Part shown: positions 1-10,084 of the stretch, one piece after another
Layout of the letters: the number at the start of each line of letters is the position of its first letter
Numbering within the stretch: the stretch's first letter is position 1
NCBI GenBank assembly: GCA_009760885.1
Contig: CM019701.1
Coordinates: forward strand, 32,378,697 to 32,442,696
Source: Achatina immaculata
Taxonomy: Eukaryota > Mollusca > Gastropoda > Stylommatophora > Achatinidae
DNA length: 64,000 bases
Direction: 5' to 3'
Notes under the pieces: model-generated
Database searches by the model: none
What the model was told of the DNA's origin: nothing
Seen by the model: the letters and a program-made list of their open reading frames with translations, nothing else
Translations under genes and position numbers: made by a program

Positions 1-245
1 CATATACATACACACTTAGATTACTGCTCCACAGTCTGGGATGGATGTCTCGTCTCAAACACAAAAAGGCTCCACTCACTTCACAAACGAGCATTAAATC
101 TTATTTGTGGCAAACACCCAGTACAGACTGCAGATCAGCACAAAGGACTAGAAATTCTACCCCTCAAATATAGAATTATTTTGTAAAAACTCAAGTTTGT
201 TCTTAGAATTTTGTCGCACAATGCTCCACCTTACTTGTGGCCATT
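1..245 (+). pseudogene. LINE reverse transcriptase C-terminal fragment (CR1/Jockey-like)
   Basis: Frame 1 reads open from the window edge to a stop at 184-186 and then continues in the same frame. It contains LDYCSTVWDG, then KRLHSLHKRALNLICG, LEILPLKYRI and NAPPYLW. This order is typical of the region after the reverse transcriptase (RT) domain in CR1/Jockey-type non-LTR retrotransposons. The element runs off the left edge of the window and is interrupted near 250 by an antisense LINE C fragment. The in-frame stop shows it is dead. The family assignment is by motif only. Confidence 0.6.
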
Positions 246-249
246 GAAT

Positions 250-365
250 TATTATTTGAATTTCTGCACTTGCTTTAGAACAGTTCCGTTTAATTTTATA
301 CTGCATGTTGGTGGATTTTGTTTCTTAGATATAACCATAGTCTCTGTCTTTTTGATGTTCATTCA
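250..365 (-). mobile_element. LINE C internal fragment
   Basis: This stretch closely matches 26213-26300 in the long LINE C copy, sharing the block around tttctgcac(t/c)tgctttag and the following ttccgttt segment. It is a short fragment without the LINE 3' end. Confidence 0.6.
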
Positions 366-1937
366 TTCTACATCCGTATTATTAGTTGATATGGTACAAT
401 TATATAAATATGGGTCGCGTATATCTATCAGGTAATTAATTATTAGTTATTAGAATGATAAATCTTTTGTTAATATGACTATAGAACAGGTCTACAGAAT
501 CACAAAAGCAGGCATTCAATTATCTTCTTCATTCGTTGCATTCTTTGCAAATCCATAAGTGTCTTCCTTTGTTAAGAGGTCTCAGTTTGCTGGGAGTGAT
601 AGCTTCAGTCCTTCTACGTTCATTTACGTTTCAACTCTTACATAATGTCACTGTCGGATATATTTACTTTTGTCTGAGCCATGTCACCTTGAGTGTTAAA
701 ATCTTCTGTCCTATTGAAAACCGTAGGGAACCCACTTTTTACACATTTGCTAACCATACAAGTACAGCGTGGTCTGCTGGTGGATGAGCGATGACTCTTC
801 ACACTGCAAACAGTGGTAGCTCACATAGAGCAACATCAAAACAAATGAACACTTCGCGTTTACTTTGAATGCGACTCCAGAACGACGTATACATTGAAGA
901 ACAGGTCCAAGCATAAGTCCAAGTCCAAGACGTCACAATATACTCTCCATGTTTAATCACTTTCTCAGCACTTATGTAGTCAGATAAAGACCTACCATAC
1001 GTCTTCCACACGTTCATCTTCTAGCTCTTGTTTAGGATTATGATGTTTTTAAGAAAACAATTCTCTCATAACACAAACGCTATTTCCTTTCCAACAATTT
1101 AACACCTCTAGAACACCGCTTGTAGAAAGTGGATATTTCGCATAAAATATCGGCGGAACTGTAAAATATTAAAATGAAAGCAAATATTGCTTTCAAAAAA
1201 TTGCCATCCACATTTAATAAAAATGTTTGACATGTCTTCCTCTGACATTTAAATCAGTCTAACAATTTAATGAAAATAACAGAAATATAAAGGATTACAC
1301 TGAAATTTTTTTTAAACATGGGAAAAAACGAATCACATGTCTATAAAGCCTATTACTGTGATTCTTGCTTTCACAGAATTTTCTGATTTTCTCTGGCGAA
1401 ATAGCATTAAAACAATTTTGTAAAACTCAACGGTTCTAACAACTATAGATTTAATATCCTATCTTTGGTACATTTTGAAGTCTGGAATATTACAGACACA
1501 GACTTCGGACTACTCAGAAGTAAATTATTTTGCTGACAGAAACTCGTGATAATTTACATTCTTTTGTGCAAAAAAAAATAATAAAGTAAATTCTGGAAAA
1601 CCTTATTTCCATCTTGGTCAAAGCTGTTAATAATCTTGGATAAGGAATGAAGTTGCTTGTGTCACTCCACCACCAATAAAAACGTCCATCCACTAACGTC
1701 AGACGTCAAATCATTCTTTCTTGGAACCCCGACGCAGGCGTGCGTTGTAAGAGAGGAAATGTCAATCAAAGATTTCTAATCGAGACCCATATCTGGACTC
1801 ACCCTTGTAGAACCCACGCTTGTGTTTGATAAACAAGAGAGTGAATCACAGGGACAACAAAAGAATCTACAAGTGGCGATGTATAGTCTAGAGGTAGGTT
1901 AAAATTGTTAAAACTATACATGATGATAAAATTGATG
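366..1937. other. Unannotated AT-rich stretch
   Basis: I see no recognisable coding region, RNA gene or tandem array here. The short open frames at 536-787 and 799-1017 have no family motifs and no repeat matches in the window. Confidence 0.5.
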
Positions 1938-2457
1938 ATGGCTCTGTTACGTCAAAGCGGGACATGCTGAATACCCAATAATGGCTCTATTACGTCAAGG
2001 AGGGACATGCTGAATACCCAACAATGGCTCTCTTATGTCAAGGCGGGACATGCTGAATACCCAACAATGGCTCTATTACGTCAAGGAGGGGCATGCTGAA
2101 TACCCAACAATGGCTCTCTTATGTCAAGGCGGGACATGCTGAATACCCAACAATGGCTCTATTACGTCAAGGAGGGACATGCTGAATACCCAACAATGGC
2201 TCTATTACGTCAAGGAGGGACATGCTGAATACCCAACAATGGCTCTATTATGTCAAAGCGGGACATGCTGAATACCCAACAGTGGCTCTATTACGTCAAG
2301 GAGGGACATGCTGAATACCCAACAATGGCTCTATTACGTCAAGGAGGGACATGCTGAATACCCAACAGTGGCTATATTACGTCAAGGAAGGACATGCTGA
2401 ATACCCAACAATGGCTCTGTTACGTCAAGGAGGGACATGCTGAATACCCAACAATGG
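1938..2457. repeat. 43-bp minisatellite, about 12 copies
   Basis: Tandem units begin with atggctctattacgtcaagg. The spacing is 43 bp (for example unit starts at 1938 and 1981). Most differences between units are single bases such as gtcaagg/gtcaaag and acgtc/atgtc. Confidence 0.9.
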
Positions 2458-2734
2458 ATACACTGACAGGAAAGAAGACTCGAACTCCTCTACCCAGGTG
2501 GGCTGAAACCTGCGACTTCACCTCCCCCGGCTGTGGAGGCAATGAACTACAAAGTATAAGCCAAATCCGCGAGCTGTTGTTTGATTAGTTCTGGTCCTGA
2601 TCCTAAGCCAAGAGAAGGCGACATGTTCATCTTTTGCGGACAGTGAAACTAGAAAGTGAAGAATATTCCATGTTGGACGCAGCTGATAGTGACTGATGCT
2701 TGGAAACACTCAATACAGCATTAATTATCCTATA

Positions 2735-2975
2735 GCTTCAAAAGCCACTGACAGCAATTATTGAGAGAAAACGCTGGCATTGGTTGGGACATGTGTTCCG
2801 GATGGCAGACGACTCACTACTATAAATAGACAAGGAGAAGAGCAACAGAGAGGATGCTGAGCAAAAGAGAGCTCTCCTGGGCAAGAGCGGAAAAAAGGCA
2901 AAGGACAGGCGTTTGTGGAAAACCCTTGCGGAAACCCTATGTGCTCTGGGCACTTAGGGTTCGGAGAGAGAAAGG
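2735..2975 (+). pseudogene. LINE F 3'-end fragment
   Basis: The translation carries a damaged version of the C-terminus seen at 53611-53880 on the minus strand: IIERKRWHWLGHVFRMADD, then a deletion, then KAKDRRLWKTLAETLCALGT and a stop at 2954-2956. The GHVxRM motif is typical of the zone after the RT domain in non-LTR elements. Frameshifts and the internal deletion show it is inactive. Confidence 0.7.
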
Positions 2976-3035
2976 CCTGAAAGCATTAAAAAACTATTCC
3001 TCTCGACAAGTTTGAACATTAAAAGTTTAATACCA

Positions 3036-3163
3036 TATGGGATGATGATGATGATGGTTGATAATGGTGGTGGTGGTGATGATGATGATGATGATGTGAT
3101 GATGGTGGTGGTGATGATGATGATGATGATGGCTGATGATGGTGGTGGTGGTGGTGATGATGA

Positions 3164-3195
<32 letters not shown>

Positions 3196-3430
3196 ATGAT
3201 GATGATGATGATGGCTGATGATGGTGGTGGTGGTGGTGATGATGATGATGATGATGATGGTGATAATTGTTTTGATGATGGTGGTGTTGATTATGATGAT
3301 GGTGGTGGTGGTGGTGATGATGATGATGATGATGATGATGACGATGACGATGATGATGATGATGACGATGACGATGATGACGATGACGATGATGATGATG
3401 ATGATGACTATGACGACGACGACGAAAGAA
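3036..3430. repeat. GAT/GGT trinucleotide microsatellite
   Basis: Imperfect (gat)n with (ggt)n and (gac)n patches. Any frame reads as poly-Asp, poly-Met/Val or Gly runs, so the open frames here are artefacts of the triplet repeat. A shorter related tract lies at about 3560-3600. Confidence 0.95.
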
Positions 3431-3775
3431 ATACTAAAAAAAAGTGAGAGATATGAGAAACTGAGCCAGAGAACAACAGAATGTTAAACTTCATTTATAG
3501 TAGATGAAATAAATCCAATACCTGGGTGACAAGCACAAAACTATTGACTTTGGAGTATGTTCATGATGATGATGGTGGTGATCATGATGATGATAAATAT
3601 CATTTGTAGCTCTTCAGCAACACAAATAATTACAAACATTAAATGCCCATACCCAGTAATAAAATGCGTTCTCCAACAAAACCTGCTGCATAAAACCATT
3701 AACAAATTGCCAAAAACAGTAACAATAAAAAAGAAGATCATTGCAGTAACACATTAAAACTGTATGGAAACGTTA

Positions 3776-4033
3776 CAGATAAAAAGGATGGCGACTGCAG
3801 TAAAACCAGCTTAAACAATAAGGTTAGATAGAGGTGTATGGTGTAGTTTTACAAAGTGGCAGAGGGAGTGAGTAACGTGAGAAAAAACGAATAGAAAGTA
3901 TGAGAATGTATAAATGAAAAACATACATCGGATGTTGCATATTTTTTATTTATACATTCTCATACTTTCTATTCGTTTTTTTCTCACGTTACTCATCCCC
4001 TCTGCCACTTTGTAAAACTACACCATACACCTC
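3776..4033. mobile_element. Fold-back insertion from a second PLE-type terminus
   Basis: The arms at 3832-3921 and 3943-4032 are near-perfect reverse complements of about 90 bp, separated by about 20 nt. The left arm and its lead-in (3778-3925) match the terminus at 55555-55690. The whole insertion is flanked by the 12-bp direct repeat atggaaacgtta (3764-3775 and 4034-4045), a target site duplication. It looks like one retrotransposition product with two head-to-head copies of the same end. Confidence 0.75.
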
Positions 4034-4139
4034 ATGGAAACGTTAATGCGAAGAATCTTTTTTCTGTATTAAAAATATATAGTTCTAAACAATTATTTCG
4101 GAGGTTAACATCAATCGAAAGGTCGCAAAGAACAAGAAT

Positions 4140-5010
4140 GGTCTAACAAGAAATAATTCGCTGAATCTAACTCCAATATCTGCTAGCGACTATCTAACCA
4201 GCAACAATATCTGCTAGCAACTGTCTAATATACAATAATCTAACTTCAATATCTGCTAGCGACTGTCTAACCAGCAACAATATCTGCTAGCAATTTTCTA
4301 ATTGGAGACAAACAACATCTAACTCTACCACTTCATTAACTACTGACTAACAGAAGCAACCATCTAGCTCCGCTATCTGATTAACTATGATTAACTATTG
4401 ACTAACTGAAGGCAACCATCTAACTCCACTATCTGACTAGCAACTGACTAACTGGAGGCAACCCTGGGTAGCGACTGACTAACTGGAGGCAACCATCTAA
4501 CTCCACTATCTGGCTAGCTACTGAAGGCAACTATCTAACTTCACTATCTTGTTTAACTACTAACTGGAGGCAACCATCTAAGTCTGCTATCCGGCTAGCG
4601 ACTGGAGGCAACCATCTAACTTCACTATTTTATTAGCTACTAATGGAGGCAACCATCTAACGCCACTGTCTGATTAGTTACTAATTGGAGGCAACCATCT
4701 AACTTAACTGTCTTATTAGCTACTAATGGATGCAATTATCTAACTCCACTATCTGATTAGCTACTGACTAACTGGAAGCAATTATCTAACTCCACTATCT
4801 GATTAGCTACTGACTTACTAGAGACAATTATCTAACTCCACTATCTGATTAGCTACTGACTAACTAGAAGCAATTATCTAACTCCACTATCTGATTAGCT
4901 ACTGACTAACTGGAAGCAATCATGTAACTCCACTATCTTATTATCTACTAATAGAGGCAACCATCTAACGCCACTGTCTGATTAGCTACTGACTAACTGG
5001 AGGCAACCAT
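4140..5010. repeat. Degenerate ~45-bp satellite (left block)
   Basis: Diverged units built on ggcaaccatctaactccac, tatctgattagctac and tgactaactgga. Unit length varies through internal deletions. The same consensus resumes at 5935-6172. Confidence 0.85.
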
Positions 5011-5934
5011 CTTCTTTTTCTCTGAGCACCTGCTGAATTCAGCAATTTCCGAACCACTGAAGCCCTTTACTGCAGGCAAGATGCGTCTCCATTCCTCTCT
5101 GTTCTTCATCTTTTCTTATCAATTGTTTATTCCAAAAGCGCGTATATCTTGGCAACCATCTAAGTTCTTGATAAATTAAGCCGATGATTTAGATACTTGA
5201 TGTGACGTGCATCAGTTCTACGTCAGCTTCATTTTCTGCCCCGACCTGAAAGTCAAAACGGCCCATTAAAAAAAAGAGACTTTTCTTCGATCACAGCCAC
5301 ACGCTGAAGCCAAAATGGCGCAACATTAAGAAGCATGGCTGATTAACCTTTTCTGAGGTTTTAAGAATCACCTCAAAGAGATCAAGGAAGCATTTTCTCC
5401 TGCACTCCTCATTCAATTTTAACTCATAAGATTATCCTTATTATTTCCCCCTACGCTCTAAGTTTTATCCCTGGAGCTTTGCTACATACAAACAAAAAAT
5501 CGATCTAATAATTGTGGTCGGAACAAAAGCTGTAATTTTAAAAGTGCTTCGTAAATAATTTACATTTCACGCTCTAATGTGTTACATACATGCGCTGGCG
5601 GCCAACCGTTATTTTCTTAGTTCGATGAATTTTTCATGAAGTTAAAAGCCTGAGCTAATATATTCTCTGAAAGACACCCCATTTTGCTTATCGCCGCAAG
5701 ATTTCTTTTCTCCACGGTGAAGGTCTAGAAAATCCCCTTATCCTCATGTGCCAAGGAAGGTAACTGGGTCAACTTTGCACAGACTTCCAGCAACACTGAC
5801 ACACTCTGAAGTATTTCATGGCCTATTCTACTTGAAACGTCGCTAGGGTATATGCTAGTAAGCAGAGCTCAGTTCTTAGTACCAGCTTGACTTGAATGTA
5901 CTGTGGCTAGTAATGTGAACTATGCTGTTATCTG
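5011..5934. other. DNA separating the two satellite blocks
   Basis: About 920 bp lies between two blocks of one satellite. The first ~110 bp (5015-5125, including ctccattcctctctgttctt) resembles the antisense LINE end at 60225-60290, so it probably begins with a LINE fragment in minus orientation. The rest has no recognisable family. Confidence 0.4.
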
Positions 5935-6172
5935 TCTCCACTATCTGGTTAGCGACTGACTAACTGAAGCAACTATCTAACTTCACTACCTGGGTAGCGA
6001 TTGACTAACTGAGGCAACCATCTAATTCCACTATCTGGGTAGCGACTGGAGACAACCATCTAACTCCAATATCTGGGTAGCGACTGGCTAACTGAGACAA
6101 CCATCTAACTCCACTATCTGGGTAGCGACTGGAGGCAACCATCGAACTCCACAATCTGGCTAGCTACTTAAG
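5935..6172. repeat. Degenerate ~45-bp satellite (right block)
   Basis: Same units as 4140-5010, here with the variant tatctgggtagcgactgg. It is interrupted from the left block by unrelated sequence. Confidence 0.8.
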
Positions 6173-6331
6173 TTAAACAAAATCTATGAATTGGTGCCCA
6201 GTTTCATGGAGAATGAAGTTTTGTCCTTATATGTTCTGATGGTGTCCAAACTGATATTTAGACCTTAGTGTTAGTCGAATGTATAAGGTAGGAAAAAAAT
6301 AGGAGCAGTTTTATTACTTAACGGTTACAAA

Positions 6332-6368
6332 GTTGTGATGTTTCGGCGTGACCCTTAGTCATACAAAA
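6332..6368 (-). other. Hammerhead-ribozyme-like motif, PLE1 left terminus
   Basis: On the minus strand: tttgt, a CUGAUGA-like box (atgacta), a short stem-loop ending gcc, then GAAAC-ATC and acaac. The stem I halves ttgt/acaa flank the core. Stem II is imperfect here (ggg opposite gcc) and the usual GTC cleavage triplet reads ATC. Confidence 0.45.
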
Positions 6369-6787
6369 CCATACAGGACGAAGAAATAGAGAGAGGAGAT
6401 AAAGTATAGATTCATATGAATACTACTAAAAAAAAATTAAATAGAGTACTTAGCTGTAAATTGTAAGATGTGGCTTGTCCGGCGGTGTGTGTCAGGAATG
6501 GATTTAGTAGAACGTGGAAATGTTTAAATGGAGACCTGTGATATGTGGTCGGTTGGTTTTAACTGGGGGTGGTGGATGGGGAACCGTGGAGGGGAAGGAG
6601 AGTGATACAATGTTGACCTAGCCAGGAGAAGGTGAAAAAGATGATTAGGGAAGAGGGGTTGCAAAGTGATGCTGTGAGGAGGTTTTGAACTATGTGTGAC
6701 AAGTGAGAAGGGGGTGGAGTTTAGTGGAGAGGTACTATGATGATTAAAGAGAATGTTAAGTGGAGCTGAGCAGCGAGTTTAACCCGT

Positions 6788-8312
6788 GTGGCTCCAGCGT
6801 CCCTTAATTTGAATGCAGCGGTTCTGAAGCGCCAGGCGGCTTGTATCATCTACTTGACATTGTTTGATGGCTGTTACCGGAAAATCAGATTTGCCTCTGT
6901 GGTTGGGCCCATTGAAATAATTTGGACTGATTTCGAAGTATGCTGGGCGATGTCGTACAGATGTTTTTGCATACAGTCCCCTAATCTGAGGCCAGTCTCA
7001 CCAACATACGTTATCCTGCATCTTTTGCAAACGATGACATATATCACATTACGGGACTCGCATGTGAATCCCTCATGAAGAGTGAGGATAGTTTTGGGAA
7101 AGGTGATCGTTTTCGTTTCTCAGACTACCGGGCAGGTAACTCAGCGGGGGCGGTTACATTTTCTGGTACCAAAATATGAAGGCTCTGCTTCAAGTGGCTG
7201 TGGACGAGAATGTCCATAAGGTTTTTGGCTCACGTTTGTATGCCAACAGAAGTGGATCAGAGAAAATGTCACGAGTGTCGGGGTCGGGTTGGATTAGCGG
7301 CAGATAACGATAAAGAATTTTCTTAACCGTCTGACCATGCGGGTGGAAAGGCAGTACTAACTTAACTCTGTCAGATGGAGTAACAGGCTTTTTTCTGAAT
7401 ACTTCTTTGTGGCTCACTAGTGGATACGGTTGAAGGCTTCACGAAGGACATTTTCTGGTAGTGGCGATGACGGAAAAATTCTAATAACTTGTTGGACTGA
7501 TCTACAAAGTCCAAATTATCCTGACATATGCGGCGAAGACGGAGGAGTTGGGAGTATGGATGGAGCTCTTACAGGCTTCAGGATTGGAGGAGATGTAAAG
7601 CAAATAGGTGTGGCTGTCTGTGGGCTTGTAAAATACAGAGATGACAAGCCTGTTTGAGCCAATAGAAATTTTAATGTCTAAAAAGTTGACAGACTTGTCA
7701 GACATTTCATAAGTGAATTTTATGTTACTGTTGAGTGAGTTGGCGAATTCAATAAAATTTTTTTTAGCTCTTCCTGTGACCCCAATGCCATCATCGATGT
7801 ACCTTTTATAGAATTCTGGAAGTCTGCCAGTGTAGGTTTCCCATAATTTGACTTCCAGAAAGCCCATAAATAGACATGCATAATTGGGACACATTTTCGT
7901 TCCCATGGCAATACCACTAATTTGCTCGAATTATTCGCCGTTGAATTCGAAAGAATTTAGGTTTAGTACTAGCTGTGTAAGTCTGATTATGGTGTCAGTG
8001 ATAGTGGTGGGGTGAGGGTCTTTGTCAAGAAAATAGCGGAGTGCTAAGAGTCCATCCTCATGGGGGATAGAAGTGTAAAGAGAGCAGACATCAAGGAGAA
8101 AGATGTGATAGGTGTGGTGTTGAGTGGTGTGATCGTATCAAAAGTTGTTATGGCGTGGTTAGTATCTTTCGAAAAGGAGGGTAGTTTGCGTACTAGCGGC
8201 TGGAAAGCGATGTCCAAAAAGTCAGAAATGTGCTCAGTGGGGCATGAACACGCTGATACAATGGAACGTCCAGGGTTACCTGGTTTGTGGATTTCAGGAA
8301 AAAGATAGAAGG
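6788..8312 (-). pseudogene. PLE RT/GIY-YIG polyprotein, broken
   Basis: Read on the minus strand from 8312. The N-terminal end shows LFPEIHKPGNPGRSIVSACS, the early RT motif of PLEs. Next come a stop near 7935, GIAMGTKMCPNYACLFMGF, and the catalytic palm RYIDDGIGVT with NFLDIKI and FYKPTDSHTYL downstream (7500-7906). A linker (7190-7440) contains KPVTPSDRVKLVLPFHPHGQ and DPDTRDIFSDP. A GIY-YIG nuclease domain (about 6850-7110) contains NVIYVIVCKRC and YVGETGLRL. At least one in-frame stop and several frameshifts break it, and the N-terminal region before the RT is missing. In the family, the RT copies element RNA onto the target and GIY-YIG nicks the DNA. Here both are inferred to be dead. 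Confidence 0.85.
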
Positions 8313-8685
8313 TAAGTGTGCCTCTCCACTAAGCTCCACCCCTTTCTTACTTGTCACACATAGTTCAAAACCTCATCACAACATCACTTTGCAACCCCTC
8401 TTCCCTAATCATCTATTTCACCTTCTCCTGCCTAGGTCAACATTATATCACTCTCCCTCTCCTCCACGGTTCCCCACCCACCACCCCCAGTTACATACAA
8501 CCGATCACATGTCACAGGTCTCTATTTAAACAGTCTCCACGTTTACTAAATCCATTCCTGACACACACCGCCGGACAAGCCACATCTTACATTCTACAGC
8601 TAAGTACTCTATTTAATATTTTTTTAGTAGTATTCATATGAATCTATACTTCATCTCCTCTCTCTCTATTTCTTCGTCCTGTGTG

Positions 8686-8722
8686 TTTTTGTATGATTAA
8701 GGCTCACGCCGAAACGTCAGAA
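8686..8722 (+). other. Hammerhead-ribozyme-like motif, PLE1 right terminus
   Basis: The core reads atgatta, then ggc-tcac-gcc, then GAAACGTC. The ggc/gcc stem II is intact. GAAAC-GTC gives the minimal stem III expected of retroelement hammerheads. Compared with the canonical CUGAUGA box, position 3 is A and position 8 is T, and one extra A precedes stem II. Confidence 0.5.
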
Positions 8723-8765
8723 CTTTGTAATCGTTAAGTAATAAAGTTGATCCTACTTTTTTCCT

Positions 8766-8876
8766 CCTCATCATCATCATGTGCCGTGCCGACTGGCGTT
8801 GGCTATTATACTTCTCCAGAGTACGCGATCCTTCATGCAGGCCATCAGCTCAGTTGGTGATCTCCTCTCACACCAT
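8766..8876 (-). mobile_element. LINE C 3'-end fragment inside PLE1 terminus
   Basis: Matches the last ~110 bp of LINE C (compare 25645-25740): the (cat)n tail, then the antisense of the conserved C-terminus ending in SRxGT. It interrupts the PLE terminus, with tcctacttt at 8751-8759 and again at 8877-8885. It therefore landed after the PLE. Confidence 0.75.
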
Positions 8877-8965
8877 TCCTACTTTATACATCTGGTATCA
8901 CAGCTTTACTGCAAGTGCTTCGTGTATAGTTGTATACCTACACACTAATATTTTAGTGCTAATCG

Positions 8966-9170
8966 CTGTTTTTGTCATTACATGCATCCGTGATTTCTAA
9001 AATGAAATCTAGACCTTACTGTCAGTTGCTGGATTTGTCATTACACGTATCAGTGGTGTCTAAAATGATATCTAGACCTTACACTCAATCTCTGTTTCTG
9101 TCCTTACATGTATCAATGGCGAATAAAATGATAAGGAAACCTTTCTGTCAGTCACTGTTTCTTGTTTCCA
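8966..9170. repeat. ~60-bp repeat, about 3 degenerate copies
   Basis: Three diverged units containing gtcattacatg, taaaatgatatctagacctta and cagt(t/c)gctg. From 9170 to about 9770 I see no further recognisable feature. Confidence 0.55.
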
Positions 9171-9769
9171 CTAAACTGAGTACAAAAAAACAGAAGCACA
9201 GATGACTGTCGGAGAATGAGTGCGCCGTTATCAGGTAGTTAAACCAGAGCTGACCCACTTGTACATTGGTTAATATGTTAAAATGTTAAATGTAAAAAAA
9301 CGTTAAAATAATAAAACGTTAAAATATGAAAAGAGTTATCATCACTGCAGGTCCATACGTGCTCTGATCTTCTCTTGTGTAGAAGTAACAGCGCAGGAGC
9401 CCCGTGCTATCCGGGTGAGAACATTGACTAACTAAAAGTGGTGGAAGAGATTCAGTCCAACACCTGAAGTTTCCAGACTGACATAGAGACCGCATGCCTA
9501 CTTGTAAGGGGAATGAATGAAGGTGTCCAGTGACTGCCAACGACTGGCGGAAAGTGTGACGTCAGATATAGAGGTGCATGGCGGCCATTAGAAATATGTG
9601 TCAGTTGCTCAGGCTGTTGCTAATCGTGAGTACCTGGCTAAAAAAAACTCATAGGCCTGCATCAAATACATTAAATAAAGTGACAGCTGAAGTAAGCAAG
9701 TGACAGTGTGTGTTCGGTAACTGATGAGAGAATAAATTGATCTGACACGGATACGTGGAATCTAGTTTT

Positions 9770-10080
9770 CTGTGACAGCTACACGTGTGTGCCCTGCTGA
9801 GAACCTCCCTACAGGTGTCTGCCCTTTTGAGAACCTCCTTACATGTGTGTGCCCTGCTGAGAACCTCCCTACAGGTGTCTGCCCTCTTGAGAACCTCTCT
9901 ACATGTGTGTGCTATGCTGAGAACCTCCCTACAGGTGTCTGCCCTCTTGAGAACCTCTCTACATGTGTGTGCTATGCTGAGAACCTCCCTACAGGTGTCT
10001 GCCCTCTTGAGAACCTCTCTACATGTGTGTGCCTTGTTTATAACCTCCCTGCAGGTGTCTGTACTATTGACAACATTCCT
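9770..10080. repeat. 60-bp minisatellite, ~5 copies
   Basis: Units of acatgtgtgtgc...gagaacctccctacaggtgt...gagaacctctct. Sixty is divisible by three, so several frames on both strands stay open (for example minus 9649-10110). These frames look like a repeat artefact, not a gene. Confidence 0.85.
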
Positions 10081-10084
10081 ATAT

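Larger units (their letters stand above)
6278..8952 (-). mobile_element. PLE copy 1 with inverted termini
   Basis: The minus-strand body encodes PLE RT, linker and GIY-YIG remnants. It lies between inverted copies of one terminal sequence: 6290-6742 is the reverse complement of about 8313-8760, diverging by only a few percent by eye. The right terminus continues at 8878-8952 after a LINE C insertion. Flanking 13-mers ttagtgttagtcg (6265-6277) and ttagtgctaatcg (8953-8965) look like a target duplication with two mismatches. The element is 5'-truncated inside the RT, and the inverted terminus is fused at that break. Confidence 0.85.

Noticed and set aside
3012..3487. Long poly-Asp, poly-Met and Gly/Val open frames
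   Set aside because: They arise from the GAT/GGT microsatellite in all three frames; there is no flanking coding sequence.
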